Assembly: GCF_001279725.1 (NCBI RefSeq)
Contig: NZ_LGDE01000112.1
Span: 62,001-126,000, forward strand
Reading direction: 5' to 3'
Origin: Streptomyces sp. WM4235
GTDB taxonomy: Bacteria > Actinomycetota > Actinomycetes > Streptomycetales > Streptomycetaceae
DNA length: 64,000 bases
Of this stretch, positions 16,695-28,061 are shown in pieces. Both the position numbers and the translations under genes were made by a program. Numbering within the stretch: the stretch's first letter is position 1; every line of letters begins with the position of its first letter. Below the pieces are notes generated by a model. The model was not told the DNA's origin, searched no databases, and saw only the letters and a list, made by a program, of their open reading frames with translations.

Positions 16695-16866
16695 TGGAAA
16701 TCGGGGCTTTATGCCGGTTTCCTGGCGACTGTCCGGTAATCGGGGTCGTCGGAAGATCCATTTACAGGGTACGGATTCAGCCACTCCATTTCGCCGCTAC
16801 CCCCGTACTTGTTGAGTGATCCCCGTCACAGGGCGTGAACCGGCCATGCGGCCGGTCCGTGATCCC

Positions 16867-16907
16867 TTTCGGGGCCCTCGCCCACGGGGGTGGCGAGGGC
16901 CCCGAAA
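16867..16907 (-). terminator. Terminator after glgB
   Basis: TTTCGGGGCCCTCGCC (16867-16882) pairs perfectly with 16892-16907 around a 9-base loop, 15 bases past the glgB stop as read on the minus strand. Confidence 0.8.
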
Positions 16908-16921
16908 AAAGGGGGGTGTCC

Positions 16922-19207
16922 CTACGGCCTGAACCAGACCGTCGCCATCGGCGGCAGCGTCAGTCGCAGGCTCGCCGACCGCCCCTGCGCCGGAACCGGA
17001 TCGGGCCGCAGCGACTGGAGGTGCCGCACACCGCTGCCGCCGTACCGCTCCTCGTCGGTGTTCAGGACCTCCCGCCACAGCGGGACCTCCTCCGGCACCC
17101 CGAGCCGGTAGCCGTGACGCACCACCGGCGAGAAGTTCGACACCGCCAACAACTGCGAGCCGTCCTGCGCGAACCGCAGGAACGCGAAGACGTTGTCGTC
17201 GGCCGCGTCCGCCTCCACCCAGGCGAAGCCCTCCGGCACCGTGTCCCGCTCCCACAGCGCGGGCGCCGCCGTGTACGCGCGGTTCAGGTCCCGCACCAGG
17301 GTGCGCACACCGCGGTGATCACCGGCCGCCGGATAGGACTCGTCCAGCACCCACCAGTCGGGCCCGTACGTCTCGGACCACTCCGACCCCTGCGCGAACT
17401 CCTGTCCCATGAAGAGCAGCTGCTTGCCCGGGTGGGCCCACATGAAGCCCAGGTACGCGCGGTGCGCCGCCCGCTGCTGCCACCAGTCACCCGGCATCTT
17501 CGACACCAGCGAGCGCTTGCCGTGCACCACCTCGTCGTGCGAGATCGGCAGCACGTAGTTCTCGCTGTACGCGTACACCATCGCGAAGGTCATGTCGTGG
17601 TGGTGGTACTTGCGGTGCACCGGCTCCTTCGACACGTACCGCAGCGTGTCGTGCATCCAGCCCATGTTCCACTTCAGGCCGAAGCCCAGCCCGCCCGCGT
17701 CCGTCGGCCGGGTCACGCCCTCCCACGCCGTGGACTCCTCCGCGATCGTCACCACGCCCGGGCAACGCCGGTACACCGTCGCGTTCATCTCCTGGAGCAG
17801 GGCCACCGCGTCCAGGTTCTCCCGGCCGCCCTGCTCGTTCGGCGTCCACTCGCCCTCGGAGCGCGAGTAGTCCAGGTAGAGCATCGAGGCGACCGCGTCC
17901 ACCCGCAGGCCGTCCACGTGGAACTCCTGGCACCAGTACACCGCGTTCGCCACGAGGAAGTTGCGGACCTCCTTGCGCCCGTAGTCGAACTCCAGCGTCC
18001 CCCAGTCCGGGTGCGCCGCCCGCTGCGGGTCGTGGTGCTCGTACAGCGGCCGGCCGTCGAACTCGGCGAGCGCCCACTCGTCGCGCGGGAAGTGCGCGGG
18101 CACCCAGTCGACGATCACCCCGATCCCGGCCCGGTGCAGCGCGTCCACCAGGAACCGGAAGTCGTCCGGGGTGCCCATCCGCGACGTCGGCGCGAAGAAT
18201 CCGGTGACCTGGTAGCCCCAGGAACCGCCGAAGGGGTGCTCCGCGACCGGCATCAGCTCCACGTGCGTGAAGCCGAGCTCCTTGACGTACGCCGGGAGCT
18301 GTTCGGCCAGCTGCCGGTACGACAGCCCCGGCCGCCACGACGCGAGGTGCAGCTCGTACACGGACAGCGGGGCCTGGTGCGGCGGCCGGAGCCCGCGCGT
18401 GGCCATCCACTCCGTGTCCTGCCACGTGTGGTGCGAGGCGGTGACCACCGACGCGTTCGCCGGCGGGACCTCCGCGTACCGCGCCATCGGGTCGGCGCGC
18501 ACGGTGTGGCTGCCGTCCGGGCGCGTGATGTCGTACTTGTACATGGTGCCCTCGCCGACACCGGGCAGGAACAGCTCCCACACCCCGGTCGAGCCCAGCG
18601 AACGCATGGGGTACGCCACGGAGTCCCAGTACGAGAAGTCGCCGGTGACCCGCACCCCCTGGGCGTTCGGCGCCCACACCGTGAACCGGGTGCCGGCCAC
18701 GCCCTGGTGCTCCATCGGCTCCGAGCCCAGCGCCGTCCACAGCTCTTCGTGCCGGCCCTCGCCGATCAGGTGCAGGTCCAACTCGCCGAGCGCCGGCAGG
18801 AACCGGTACGGGTCGTGGACCTCGATCTCGTCGCTGTCGTAGGCCACCAGGAGCCGGTACTCCGGCACGCCGGACAACGGCAACAGCCCGGAGAACAACC
18901 CGTCCCCCTCGTCGAACAACTCGGCGCGCAGTCCCTTGCCGAGGACCGTCACCGCCTTCGCGTAAGGGCGCAGCACCCGGAAGGCCACCCCGCCGCGGTG
19001 TGCCCGGGCGCCGAGCACCGCGTGCGGGTCGTGGTGACGGCCCTCCAGCAGCCGGGCCCGTTCCTCGGCCCCCAGCGCGGGCGCCGGCCGGACCCCGTGG
19101 GGTGGCGCGGCCTTGCGGGCCCGGGGCGCGCGGGCCTTCCGAACGGGCTCGGGGGTGACCCCGGATTCGTCGCGGACGGTCGGTGACGGCTGTCGTGCGG
19201 CGCTCAC
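16922..19207 (-). CDS. glgB: 1,4-alpha-glucan branching enzyme
   Basis: The enzyme cuts alpha-1,4 chains and reattaches them as alpha-1,6 branches, building the branched glucan made by GlgE. It has 761 residues: a basic Ala/Pro/Arg-rich tail (1-40), N-terminal beta modules of CBM48 type (about 50-270), and a GH13 barrel with VDWVPAHFP, GLRVDAVASM (nucleophile Asp), VTIAEES (acid Glu) and PISHDEVVHGK, then a C-terminal beta domain. GTG 19207 overlaps the pep2 stop by 4 bases (GTGA), showing translational coupling. A terminator follows the stop. A frame continues upstream through pep2 but is only an antiparallel coding shadow. Confidence 0.95.
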   Translation of the reverse strand: MSAARQPSPTVRDESGVTPEPVRKARAPRARKAAPPHGVRPAPALGAEERARLLEGRHHDPHAVLGARAHRGGVAFRVLRPYAKAVTVLGKGLRAELFDEGDGLFSGLLPLSGVPEYRLLVAYDSDEIEVHDPYRFLPALGELDLHLIGEGRHEELWTALGSEPMEHQGVAGTRFTVWAPNAQGVRVTGDFSYWDSVAYPMRSLGSTGVWELFLPGVGEGTMYKYDITRPDGSHTVRADPMARYAEVPPANASVVTASHHTWQDTEWMATRGLRPPHQAPLSVYELHLASWRPGLSYRQLAEQLPAYVKELGFTHVELMPVAEHPFGGSWGYQVTGFFAPTSRMGTPDDFRFLVDALHRAGIGVIVDWVPAHFPRDEWALAEFDGRPLYEHHDPQRAAHPDWGTLEFDYGRKEVRNFLVANAVYWCQEFHVDGLRVDAVASMLYLDYSRSEGEWTPNEQGGRENLDAVALLQEMNATVYRRCPGVVTIAEESTAWEGVTRPTDAGGLGFGLKWNMGWMHDTLRYVSKEPVHRKYHHHDMTFAMVYAYSENYVLPISHDEVVHGKRSLVSKMPGDWWQQRAAHRAYLGFMWAHPGKQLLFMGQEFAQGSEWSETYGPDWWVLDESYPAAGDHRGVRTLVRDLNRAYTAAPALWERDTVPEGFAWVEADAADDNVFAFLRFAQDGSQLLAVSNFSPVVRHGYRLGVPEEVPLWREVLNTDEERYGGSGVRHLQSLRPDPVPAQGRSASLRLTLPPMATVWFRP

Positions 19208-20664
19208 GCGAGCGGCCTCCTCGGGGGCTTCGGATGGGGGGTGGTGGAGCCTGGGGTGGTCGGCGGGGTCACGGGGTGTCCCGGCCGGTGAGCGGGCCGC
19301 TGTGGTTCGGACAGTCGCCGGATCGCCGCCATCGGGACGTGCAGCCAGTCGGGGCGGTGCCGGGACTCGTAGCGGGCCTCGTACACCGCCTTGTCGGTCT
19401 CGTACGCGCGCAGCAGCACGGGGTCCTCGCGCGGGTCCCGGCCGCTGGTGCGGGCGTAGCCCTCGCAGTACGCCGCCCGGCAGGCGTCCGCCCAGGCGGG
19501 GGCGAACGGCCGGTGGGAGCGGGCCGCGTAGTCGAAGGAGCGCAGTATCCCGGCGATGTCCCGCACCGCCGGTTCGGGTCGCCGCCGGTCGGCCAGCGGC
19601 CTGGCCGGCTCGCCCTCGAAGTCGATCAGCGCCCAACTGCCCTCGACGGTGCGCAGGGTCTGGCCCAGGTGCAGGTCCCCGTGGATGCGCTGGGCGGACA
19701 CCCCGCCGCCCCGCGAGGCGGCCAGGGCGTCGAAGGCGCCGCGCAGCCCCGCCTCGTACGGTCGCAGCGCGGGCACCTCCCTGGCGGTCGCGGCCAGTCG
19801 GGCCGTCATCCCGGCGGCGAGCCGCGCGGTCTGTTCCGGCCCCAGCGCGACGGTGGGCAGGGCGCCGGCGAGGGCGTCGTGCACCTCGGCTGTGGCCCGG
19901 CCCAGGGCGTGGGCCTCGGCGGTGAAGTCGGCCCCGGCGCCGAGCCGGCGCAGTGCGAGCTGCCAGCCGTCGTCGGAGCCGCGCAGGTACGGCTGGAGCA
20001 CGCCCAGGGTCAACGGTTCGGCGCCGGGCAGGTCGGCCTCGTACCAGGCGACCGGCGCGGGCACCCGGGCACAGCCCGCGGCGGCCAGCGCCCTGGGCAG
20101 CTCCAGGTCCGGGTTGACTCCCGGGCCGACCCGGCGGAACACCTTGAGGATGTACGAATCCCCGTAGATCAGCGAGGAGTTGGTCTGTTCCCCGGACAGC
20201 GGCCGGGGCGTCGGCGCGGCCGGGATCAGGGCTCCCGGGTCCCGCTCGAAGCGCAACGGGCCGAGCGTTCCGGGGGAGCGCAATCGTTCCAGCAGCAGCG
20301 CCGCGAGCCGCGGATCGCCGAGTCCCTCGTAGACGGCCTGCCCGGCGTACGGCCCCTGTTCCGCGTGCCCGATCAGGGCGGGCGCGAGCGCCGGCGGCAG
20401 GTTCGGGCGTACCCCGAGCAGGAGTTGGTAGCAGTCCGAGCTGCCCTCGGCGTCCACGCCGACGAGCAGGTGCAGCAACCCGGGGGAGGCCCCGGGTGGC
20501 AGGAGTTCGACGGCCGAGACCAGACGAAGGCGCGTGATGGCGCGCCCCTTTCCGGCGAACCAGCGCTGCCTCGGAAGCCAGTTGCGCAGCATGGGTTCGA
20601 GCGGTCCGATGGGGACCGCGGCCAGGCTGCCCTGGCGACTCCGGGCGGATGCAGCCTCCGACAT
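19204..20664 (-). CDS. pep2: Maltokinase (Pep2/Mak)
   Basis: The kinase phosphorylates maltose with ATP to maltose 1-phosphate, the donor used by GlgE. It has 486 residues from ATG 20664, preceded by AAAGGAC. The N-terminal cap has LPRQRWFAGKGR, typical of maltokinases. The kinase lobe carries NSSLIYGDSYILKVFRR (ATP-anchoring Lys), the catalytic loop HGDLHLGQ, and DFEGEPARPL (metal-binding Asp). It is translationally coupled to glgB (4-base overlap) but separated from treS by 351 bases with a hairpin, so pep2-glgB may be its own transcript. In many mycobacteria treS and mak are fused or tightly paired; here they are separate. Confidence 0.93.
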   Translation of the reverse strand: MSEAASARSRQGSLAAVPIGPLEPMLRNWLPRQRWFAGKGRAITRLRLVSAVELLPPGASPGLLHLLVGVDAEGSSDCYQLLLGVRPNLPPALAPALIGHAEQGPYAGQAVYEGLGDPRLAALLLERLRSPGTLGPLRFERDPGALIPAAPTPRPLSGEQTNSSLIYGDSYILKVFRRVGPGVNPDLELPRALAAAGCARVPAPVAWYEADLPGAEPLTLGVLQPYLRGSDDGWQLALRRLGAGADFTAEAHALGRATAEVHDALAGALPTVALGPEQTARLAAGMTARLAATAREVPALRPYEAGLRGAFDALAASRGGGVSAQRIHGDLHLGQTLRTVEGSWALIDFEGEPARPLADRRRPEPAVRDIAGILRSFDYAARSHRPFAPAWADACRAAYCEGYARTSGRDPREDPVLLRAYETDKAVYEARYESRHRPDWLHVPMAAIRRLSEPQRPAHRPGHPVTPPTTPGSTTPHPKPPRRPLA

Positions 20665-20804
20665 GGCGTCGCGTCCTTTCCCCGGGCCGTCACAGAATGC
20701 GCAGAGTGTCCCGGATGGCGATGGTTGCTGTCCGGCGGTGAACGAGTGTCGGGCCATGGATGATCCGTACAGGGGCGGGCGATTGACCCATTCGCGCGCC
20801 TTTT

Positions 20805-20828
20805 GCTCTTCGGGTCGCTCTTCGGGTC
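20805..20828. repeat. 12-bp tandem repeat upstream of pep2
   Basis: GCTCTTCGGGTC occurs twice in direct succession (20805-20816, 20817-20828), followed by a degenerate third copy (GTTCCTCGGGCTC). It lies 140 bases upstream of the pep2 start and could be a repeated regulator half-site or simple slippage. Confidence 0.5.
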
Positions 20829-20967
20829 GTTCCTCGGGCTCGGTTCGCCCCGGGGCGCGGCAGCCCGACTCGCGGGGTCGTACGTGCTCGAAAGCGCGGT
20901 TGTGGCACGTTCCTTCGCGCGTTCGACCCCGTTCCGCGGGCGTGCGCCTTCGGCTCGCTCGCCCGGT

Positions 20968-20989
20968 GCCGACGTCGGTTCACGTCGGC
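20968..20989 (-). terminator. Hairpin after treS
   Basis: GCCGACGT (20968-20975) and ACGTCGGC (20982-20989) pair perfectly around 6 bases, 27 bases past the treS stop on the minus strand. Confidence 0.55.
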
Positions 20990-21015
20990 TCCGGTGGGAG
21001 CGAAGGCCCCGCGTA

Positions 21016-22706
<1,691 letters not shown>

Positions 22707-22710
<4 letters not shown>

Positions 22711-24701
22711 GTGATGGGTGACCCTCCGGTGGGCGGGGACGGTCGCAGAGCGGCCAGTACGTGCGCGGGCGTGCGGCCCGGCTCTAGGCGCACGTAGTTC
22801 GCCCTGCCCCAGTGATAGGTCTCGCCGGTGAGCTCGTCGCGCACCGCGAGGGACCCGTGCCAGTCGAGGCCGAGTACCGGCATGTCCAACGAGACCGTCG
22901 CCTCCTGGGTGTGGTGCGGATCGAGGTTGACGACCACCAGTACGGAATTGGCTCCGGCGTGCTTCGAATAGGCGATCACCTGTTCGTTGTCGGTCGAATG
23001 GAAGTGGATGTCGCGGAGCTGCTGGAGGGCCGGGTTGCGCCGGCGCAGTCGGTTCAGGGCCGTGATCAGCGGGGCGATGGTCAGCCCGTCCCGATCGGCG
23101 GCCGCCCAGTCGCGTGGCCGGAACTCGTACTTCTCGGAATTCAGGTACTCCTCGCTGCCCTCCTTGACGGGGGTGTTCTCGCAGAGCTCGTAGCCGGCGT
23201 AGACGCCCCAGGCGGGGGACAGGGTGGCGGCGAGTACGGCCCGCACCTCGAAGGCCGGGCGACCGCCGTGCTGAAGGTACGCGTGGAGGATGTCGGGGGT
23301 GTTGACGAAGAAATTCGGCCGCATGACGGAGGCCGAACGGTCCCCCGACAGTTCGGTCAGGTACTCGGTCAGCTCGGCCTTGGTGTTGCGCCACGTGAAG
23401 TACGTGTACGACTGCTGGAAGCCGACCGCCGCGAGCGCGCGCATCATCGCGGGACGGGTGAAGGCCTCGGCGAGGAAGATCACGTCGGGGTCGGACTTGT
23501 TGATGTCCGCGATCACCTTCTGCCAGAAGACGACAGGCTTGGTGTGCGGATTGTCGACCCTGAAGATCCGCACGCCGTGATCCATCCAGTGGCGCAGGAT
23601 CCGGACCGTTTCCTCGACGATGCCGGCCATGTCGGTGTCGAAGTGGATCGGGTGGATGTCCTGGTACTTCTTCGGCGGGTTCTCGGCGTAGGCGATCGTC
23701 CCGTCGGCGCGTTGGCGGAACCACTCCGGGTGCTTCTCCACCCACGGGTGGTCGGGGGAACACTGGAGCGCGAAGTCCAGCGCGATCTCCATCCCCAGCT
23801 CGCGGGCGCGCGCGACGAAGGCGTCGAAGTCCTCGATGGTGCCCAGTTCGGGGTGGACGGCGTCGTGACCGCCCTCGGTGGAACCGATCGCCCAGGGCAC
23901 ACCGGGATCCCAACTACCGGCGGACAGCGTGTTGTTCGGCCCCTTGCGCCATGTGCTCCCGATGGGGTGGATCGGCGGCAGGTACACGACGTCGAAGCCC
24001 ATGGCGGCGATGGCCGGCAGCCGCTCGGCGGCGCTCCGGAAGGTCCCGCTGACCGGGGCCGAGCCGGGCTCCAGCACCGCTCCCTCGGAGCGCGGGAACA
24101 TCTCGTACCAGGAACCGAACAGGGCCCGCTTGCGCTCGACGAGCAGCGGCAGGGCCTTCGCGGCGGTGACCAGCTCCCGCAGGGGCCGCTTGGCGAGGGC
24201 CGCCACCACCTCGGGCGCGAGGGCGGCGGCGTGCCGCTCGGCGGGGGCCCGCTCCTCGTCGCGCATGACCTCGGCGGCGGCCAGCACGTCGGCCCGGCCG
24301 TCCCGCTTGGGGATCTTCGCGGCGGCCCGCTCGTGGAGCTCGGCGCCTTCGAGGAGGGTCAGGCCGGCGTCGATCCCGGCGGGGATCTTCACGGCCGCGT
24401 GGGCCCGCCAGGTGGCGAGCGGGTCGCTCCACGCCTCGACGGTGTACGTCCACCTCCCCTCGACCTCGGCGGACACCCGGGCCCCCCACCGGTCGGTGCC
24501 GGGGGCGAGCTCGCGCAGCGGTACGGGAGGCCGCAGCCGCCCGCTCGGATCTCGGAGTACGACGTGGGCGGAGACGGCGTCGTGGCCCTCGCGGAACACG
24601 GTGGCCGAGATCTCGAAGACCTCGTCCACAACCGCCTTCGCGGGTCTGGCGCCGCAGTCGACGGCGGGGCGGACGTCCAGCACGGGAATGCGACCGATCA
24701 T
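22707..24701 (-). CDS. glgE: Alpha-1,4-glucan:maltose-1-phosphate maltosyltransferase
   Basis: The enzyme transfers maltosyl units from maltose 1-phosphate to alpha-1,4-glucan. It has 664 residues from ATG 24701 (AGGTGA 7 bases upstream): an N-terminal beta domain, an inserted helical region, and a GH13 barrel. Predicted catalytic residues are Asp383 (nucleophile, in [10 protein letters not shown]), Glu412 (acid/base, in FLAEAFTRP) and about Asp469 (in NTPDIL), about 11 positions below the S. coelicolor numbers I recall. The maltose 1-phosphate loop region NPPKKYQDI is present. glgE and treS overlap by 4 bases. S. coelicolor carries two such gene sets; only one is in this window. Confidence 0.95.
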
Positions 24702-25417
24702 GATGGGATCACCTGGGGGCAGTTCGCAGGGCTCGGTGACAACGGACCGACTGTCTGGGCAGCCGGCAGTGCACGCTCTGTTCGCTCTGTTTCTAGCCGC
24801 TCGGAAGACGGCTGCGCTGCGGGCATGGCCGCTCCTGTCCGCGTTCACTCGGGTGGCGGGAGGTGGGCGGGGTTGCCTCCGGACGGAGTCCGGGGCCTGG
24901 TGCGCCGTGCGTGTACCCGGGGAGCCCTTCCCACTCTGGTCCCGCCCAACCCGGGTGCCCGGTTAACTACTCGTACGTAGTGGCACGCGGATCACCAAGG
25001 GCCGGATCGACATCGGTCGAGGCTCCGTCAAGTCGGCGAGGACCGACTGATGTACAGCGGCACACCCCCTGTCCCAGTTGCCTCACGGGCCCCGCAGACA
25101 CCCTTGTTCCGCTTCGTCGGGCCCGCGCATCTCGTGTGCCCCGGCAAGCGCCGGGACACGCGGCCGGGCGGACCGCGGGGCAGGGATCCGGCCGGAATCG
25201 CACCCCCCGCGGCGGACCGGAGCGGGCGGCCCGCGGCGGGCGTGCCGGCCGGTCGCCGGCCGTCTGCGGCCCTCCCCCGACGACCCGTTGGAGGCCCGGC
25301 CCGACGAGGCGCCATGGCCGGGCGACGAGGGCGCCGCTAGCCTTCCGGGGGTCGAAGCGCGGGTGCACAGCGTGGTGCGACCGCTCCGATCCGTCATCCC
25401 CTGCGAAGGTGGAACAC
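24702..25417. other. Intergenic region between divergent glgE and glgP
   Basis: No gene is supported in these 716 bases. The GC content is very high and third-position bias is inconsistent among the short open frames. The only clear structure is the inverted repeat ACTAC (24966-24970), TCGTAC, GTAGT (24977-24981). Promoters for both operons must lie here. Confidence 0.55.
24966..24981. promoter_or_regulatory. Inverted repeat between glgE and glgP
   Basis: ACTAC and GTAGT are inverted around TCGTAC; 265 bases upstream of glgE and 437 upstream of glgP. A possible shared operator; no regulator is assigned. Confidence 0.35.
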
Positions 25418-28054
25418 GTGAAGGCTATCCGTCGATTCACCGTGCGCCCCGTCCTCCCCGAACCCCTTCTGCCGCTCGCCGACCTCGCGCGCAACCTGCG
25501 CTGGTCTTGGCACGCGGAAACCCGCGAACTCTTCCAATCCGTCGACCCCGAAGGCTGGCAGGCCGCCGGCGGCGACCCCGTCCGACTGCTCGGCGCGGTA
25601 CCCGCCGCCCGGCTGGAGGAACTGGCCGGCGACCGCCGGTTCCTGCGCCGGCTCGCCGTGGCCGCCGCCGACCTCGACGACTACGTCCACGGCGGGAGGT
25701 GGTACCAGAGCCACGAGGGCGACGGCGGGCTCCCCGCGGGCATCGCCTACTTCTCCCCCGAGTTCGGCATCACCGCAGCCCTGCCGCAGTACTCCGGCGG
25801 CCTCGGGATCCTCGCCGGCGACCACCTCAAGGCCGCCAGCGACCTCGGCGTCCCGCTCATCGGAGTGGGCCTGCTCTACCGTCACGGCTACTTCCGCCAG
25901 TCGCTCTCCCGCGACGGCTGGCAGCAGGAGCACTACCCCGTCCTCGACCCCAACGAGCTGCCCGTCGCCCTGATCCGCGAGGAGGACGGCAGCCCCGCCC
26001 GGGTGGCACTCGCCCTGCCCGGCGGCCGCGCGTTGCACGCGCACATCTGGCAGGCCCGCGTCGGGCGGGTGCCGCTGCTGCTCCTCGACTCCGACGTCGA
26101 GGACAACGACACCGCCGCCCGCGAGGTGACCGACCGGCTCTACGGCGGCGGCAGCGACCACCGGCTGCTCCAGGAGATGCTGCTCGGCATCGGAGGCGTC
26201 CGCGCGGTCCGCACGTACTGCCGGCTCACCGGCCATCCCGACCCCGAGGTCTTCCACACCAACGAGGGGCACGCCGGGTTCCTCGGACTCGAACGCATAA
26301 GGGAACTGGGAGGAGAGCCGGGGCTCGGCTTCGACGCCGCCGTCGAGGCGGTCCGCGCCGGAACCGTGTTCACCACGCACACCCCCGTCCCCGCCGGCAT
26401 CGACCGCTTCGAGCGGTCCCTGGTCGCCCGGCACTTCGGCGAGGGCGGCGAACTGGCCGGCGTGCCCGTGGACCGGATCCTCGAACTGGGCGCCGAGTCC
26501 TACCCCGGCGGCGACCCCGGGGTGTTCAACATGGCCGTCATGGGGCTGCGCCTGGCCCAGCGCGCCAACGGCGTCTCCACCCTGCACGGGGCCGTCAGCC
26601 GGGGCATGTTCGCCGGCCTGTGGCCGGGCTTCGACCCCGCCGACGTCCCCATCACCTCCGTCACCAACGGGGTGCACGCGCCGACCTGGGTGGCCCCCGA
26701 GGTCATCCGGCTCGGCGCCCGGCAGATCGGCGCCGGCCGGACCGAGGACGCGCTGTCGGTCGGCGGCTCCCCGCGCTGGGACGCCGTCGCCGGGATCGGG
26801 GACCAGGAGGTCTGGGACCTGCGCCGGGTCCTGCGCGAGCAACTGGTCCAGGAGGTCCGCGACCGGCTGCGCGCCTCCTGGAAGCAGCGCGGCGCCGCCG
26901 ACGCCGAACTGGGCTGGGTGGACTCCGTCCTCGACCCGGACGTGCTGACCATCGGCTTCGCCCGCCGGGTGCCCTCCTACAAGCGGCTCACGTTGATGCT
27001 CCGCGACCCCGAGCGGCTGCGCAGGCTGCTGCTGGACCCGGAGCGGCCCGTTCAGATCGTCGTCGCGGGCAAGGCGCACCCGGCCGACGACGGCGGGAAG
27101 CGGCTCGTCCAGGAACTGGTGCGGTTCTCCGACGACCCGCGCGTGCGCCACCGCATCGTCTTCCTGCCCGACTACGGCATGGCCATGGCCCAGAAGCTCT
27201 ACCCGGGCTGCGACGTCTGGCTGAACAACCCGCTGCGCCCCCTGGAGGCCTGCGGCACGAGCGGGATGAAGGCCGCGCTGAACGGCTGCCTCAACCTCTC
27301 CGTGCTGGACGGCTGGTGGGACGAGTGGTTCGAGCCCGACTTCGGCTGGGCGATCCCCACCGCCGACGGGATCGGGACGGACGAGGAGCGCCGTGACGAC
27401 CTGGAGGCCAACGCCCTCTACGAGTTGATCGAGAGCCGGGTCGCGCCCCGCTTCTACGACCGGGCCGGGCACACCGGCCTCCCGACGCGCTGGATCGAGA
27501 TGGTCCGGCGCACCCTGGTGTCACTGGGGCCGAAGGTGCTCGCGGGACGCATGGTCCGCGAGTACGTGGAACGGCTCTACGCACCGGCCGCGCTCTCCCA
27601 CCGCGCCCTCACCCCGGAGACCGCCCGCGACCTCGCCGACTGGAAGGGCCGGGTCCGCGGCTCCTGGCCGAGGGTCGGCGTCGAGCACGTGGAGGCCCTG
27701 GCCGCCGCGCCCGTCGGCGGCACCGCCGAACTCGGGGCCACGCTCACCCTCCGGGTACGGGTGGCCCTCGACTCCCTCGCGCCCGAGGACGTCGAGGTCC
27801 AGGCGGTCGCGGGCCGGGTCGACCCCCAGGACGTCATCCAGGGCGGCCGGTCCTTCCCGCTCAAGGCCGCCGCCGGACCGGACCTGGAGGGCCGCTGGGT
27901 GTACGAGGGCCCGCTCGCGCTCGACCGGACGGGTCCCTTCGGCTACACCGTGCGGATCCTGCCCGCGCACCCGCTGCTGGCGACCCCGGCCGAACTGGGC
28001 CTGGTCGCCGGGCCGGCGGACACCGACGCGGGGGGCGGCGTCCTGCTGCGCTGA
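25418..28054 (+). CDS. glgP: Alpha-glucan phosphorylase
   Basis: The enzyme releases glucose 1-phosphate from the ends of alpha-glucan using phosphate and pyridoxal phosphate. It has 878 residues from GTG 25418. It begins with an alpha-glucan-phosphorylase N-terminal domain (RFTVRPVLPEPLLPLADLARNLRWSW, split here in the source as a Trp-rich DUF3417-type region), then EFGITAALPQYSGGLG, HTNEGHAGFL, and the PLP region GTSGMKAALNG near residue 615. GAAGGTGG is 5 bases upstream; a GTG at 25409 is an in-frame alternative. It is divergent from glgE, so synthesis and breakdown of the glucan share one control region. It converges with the Lrp-type gene 7 bases away. Confidence 0.93.
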   Translation: MKAIRRFTVRPVLPEPLLPLADLARNLRWSWHAETRELFQSVDPEGWQAAGGDPVRLLGAVPAARLEELAGDRRFLRRLAVAAADLDDYVHGGRWYQSHEGDGGLPAGIAYFSPEFGITAALPQYSGGLGILAGDHLKAASDLGVPLIGVGLLYRHGYFRQSLSRDGWQQEHYPVLDPNELPVALIREEDGSPARVALALPGGRALHAHIWQARVGRVPLLLLDSDVEDNDTAAREVTDRLYGGGSDHRLLQEMLLGIGGVRAVRTYCRLTGHPDPEVFHTNEGHAGFLGLERIRELGGEPGLGFDAAVEAVRAGTVFTTHTPVPAGIDRFERSLVARHFGEGGELAGVPVDRILELGAESYPGGDPGVFNMAVMGLRLAQRANGVSTLHGAVSRGMFAGLWPGFDPADVPITSVTNGVHAPTWVAPEVIRLGARQIGAGRTEDALSVGGSPRWDAVAGIGDQEVWDLRRVLREQLVQEVRDRLRASWKQRGAADAELGWVDSVLDPDVLTIGFARRVPSYKRLTLMLRDPERLRRLLLDPERPVQIVVAGKAHPADDGGKRLVQELVRFSDDPRVRHRIVFLPDYGMAMAQKLYPGCDVWLNNPLRPLEACGTSGMKAALNGCLNLSVLDGWWDEWFEPDFGWAIPTADGIGTDEERRDDLEANALYELIESRVAPRFYDRAGHTGLPTRWIEMVRRTLVSLGPKVLAGRMVREYVERLYAPAALSHRALTPETARDLADWKGRVRGSWPRVGVEHVEALAAAPVGGTAELGATLTLRVRVALDSLAPEDVEVQAVAGRVDPQDVIQGGRSFPLKAAAGPDLEGRWVYEGPLALDRTGPFGYTVRILPAHPLLATPAELGLVAGPADTDAGGGVLLR

Positions 28055-28061
28055 CCGCCGC

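Larger units (their letters stand above)
20665..21015. other. Intergenic region between treS and pep2
   Basis: No gene seen in these 351 bases. They contain a treS-side hairpin (20968-20989) and a short tandem repeat (20805-20828), so a separate promoter for pep2-glgB probably lies here. No clear -35/-10 was identified. Confidence 0.5.

Noticed and set aside
24863..25417. Extension of the glgP frame upstream by 185 codons
   Set aside because: The extra residues are Arg/Pro/Gly-rich without family similarity; the phosphorylase domain and a ribosome site fit GTG 25418.
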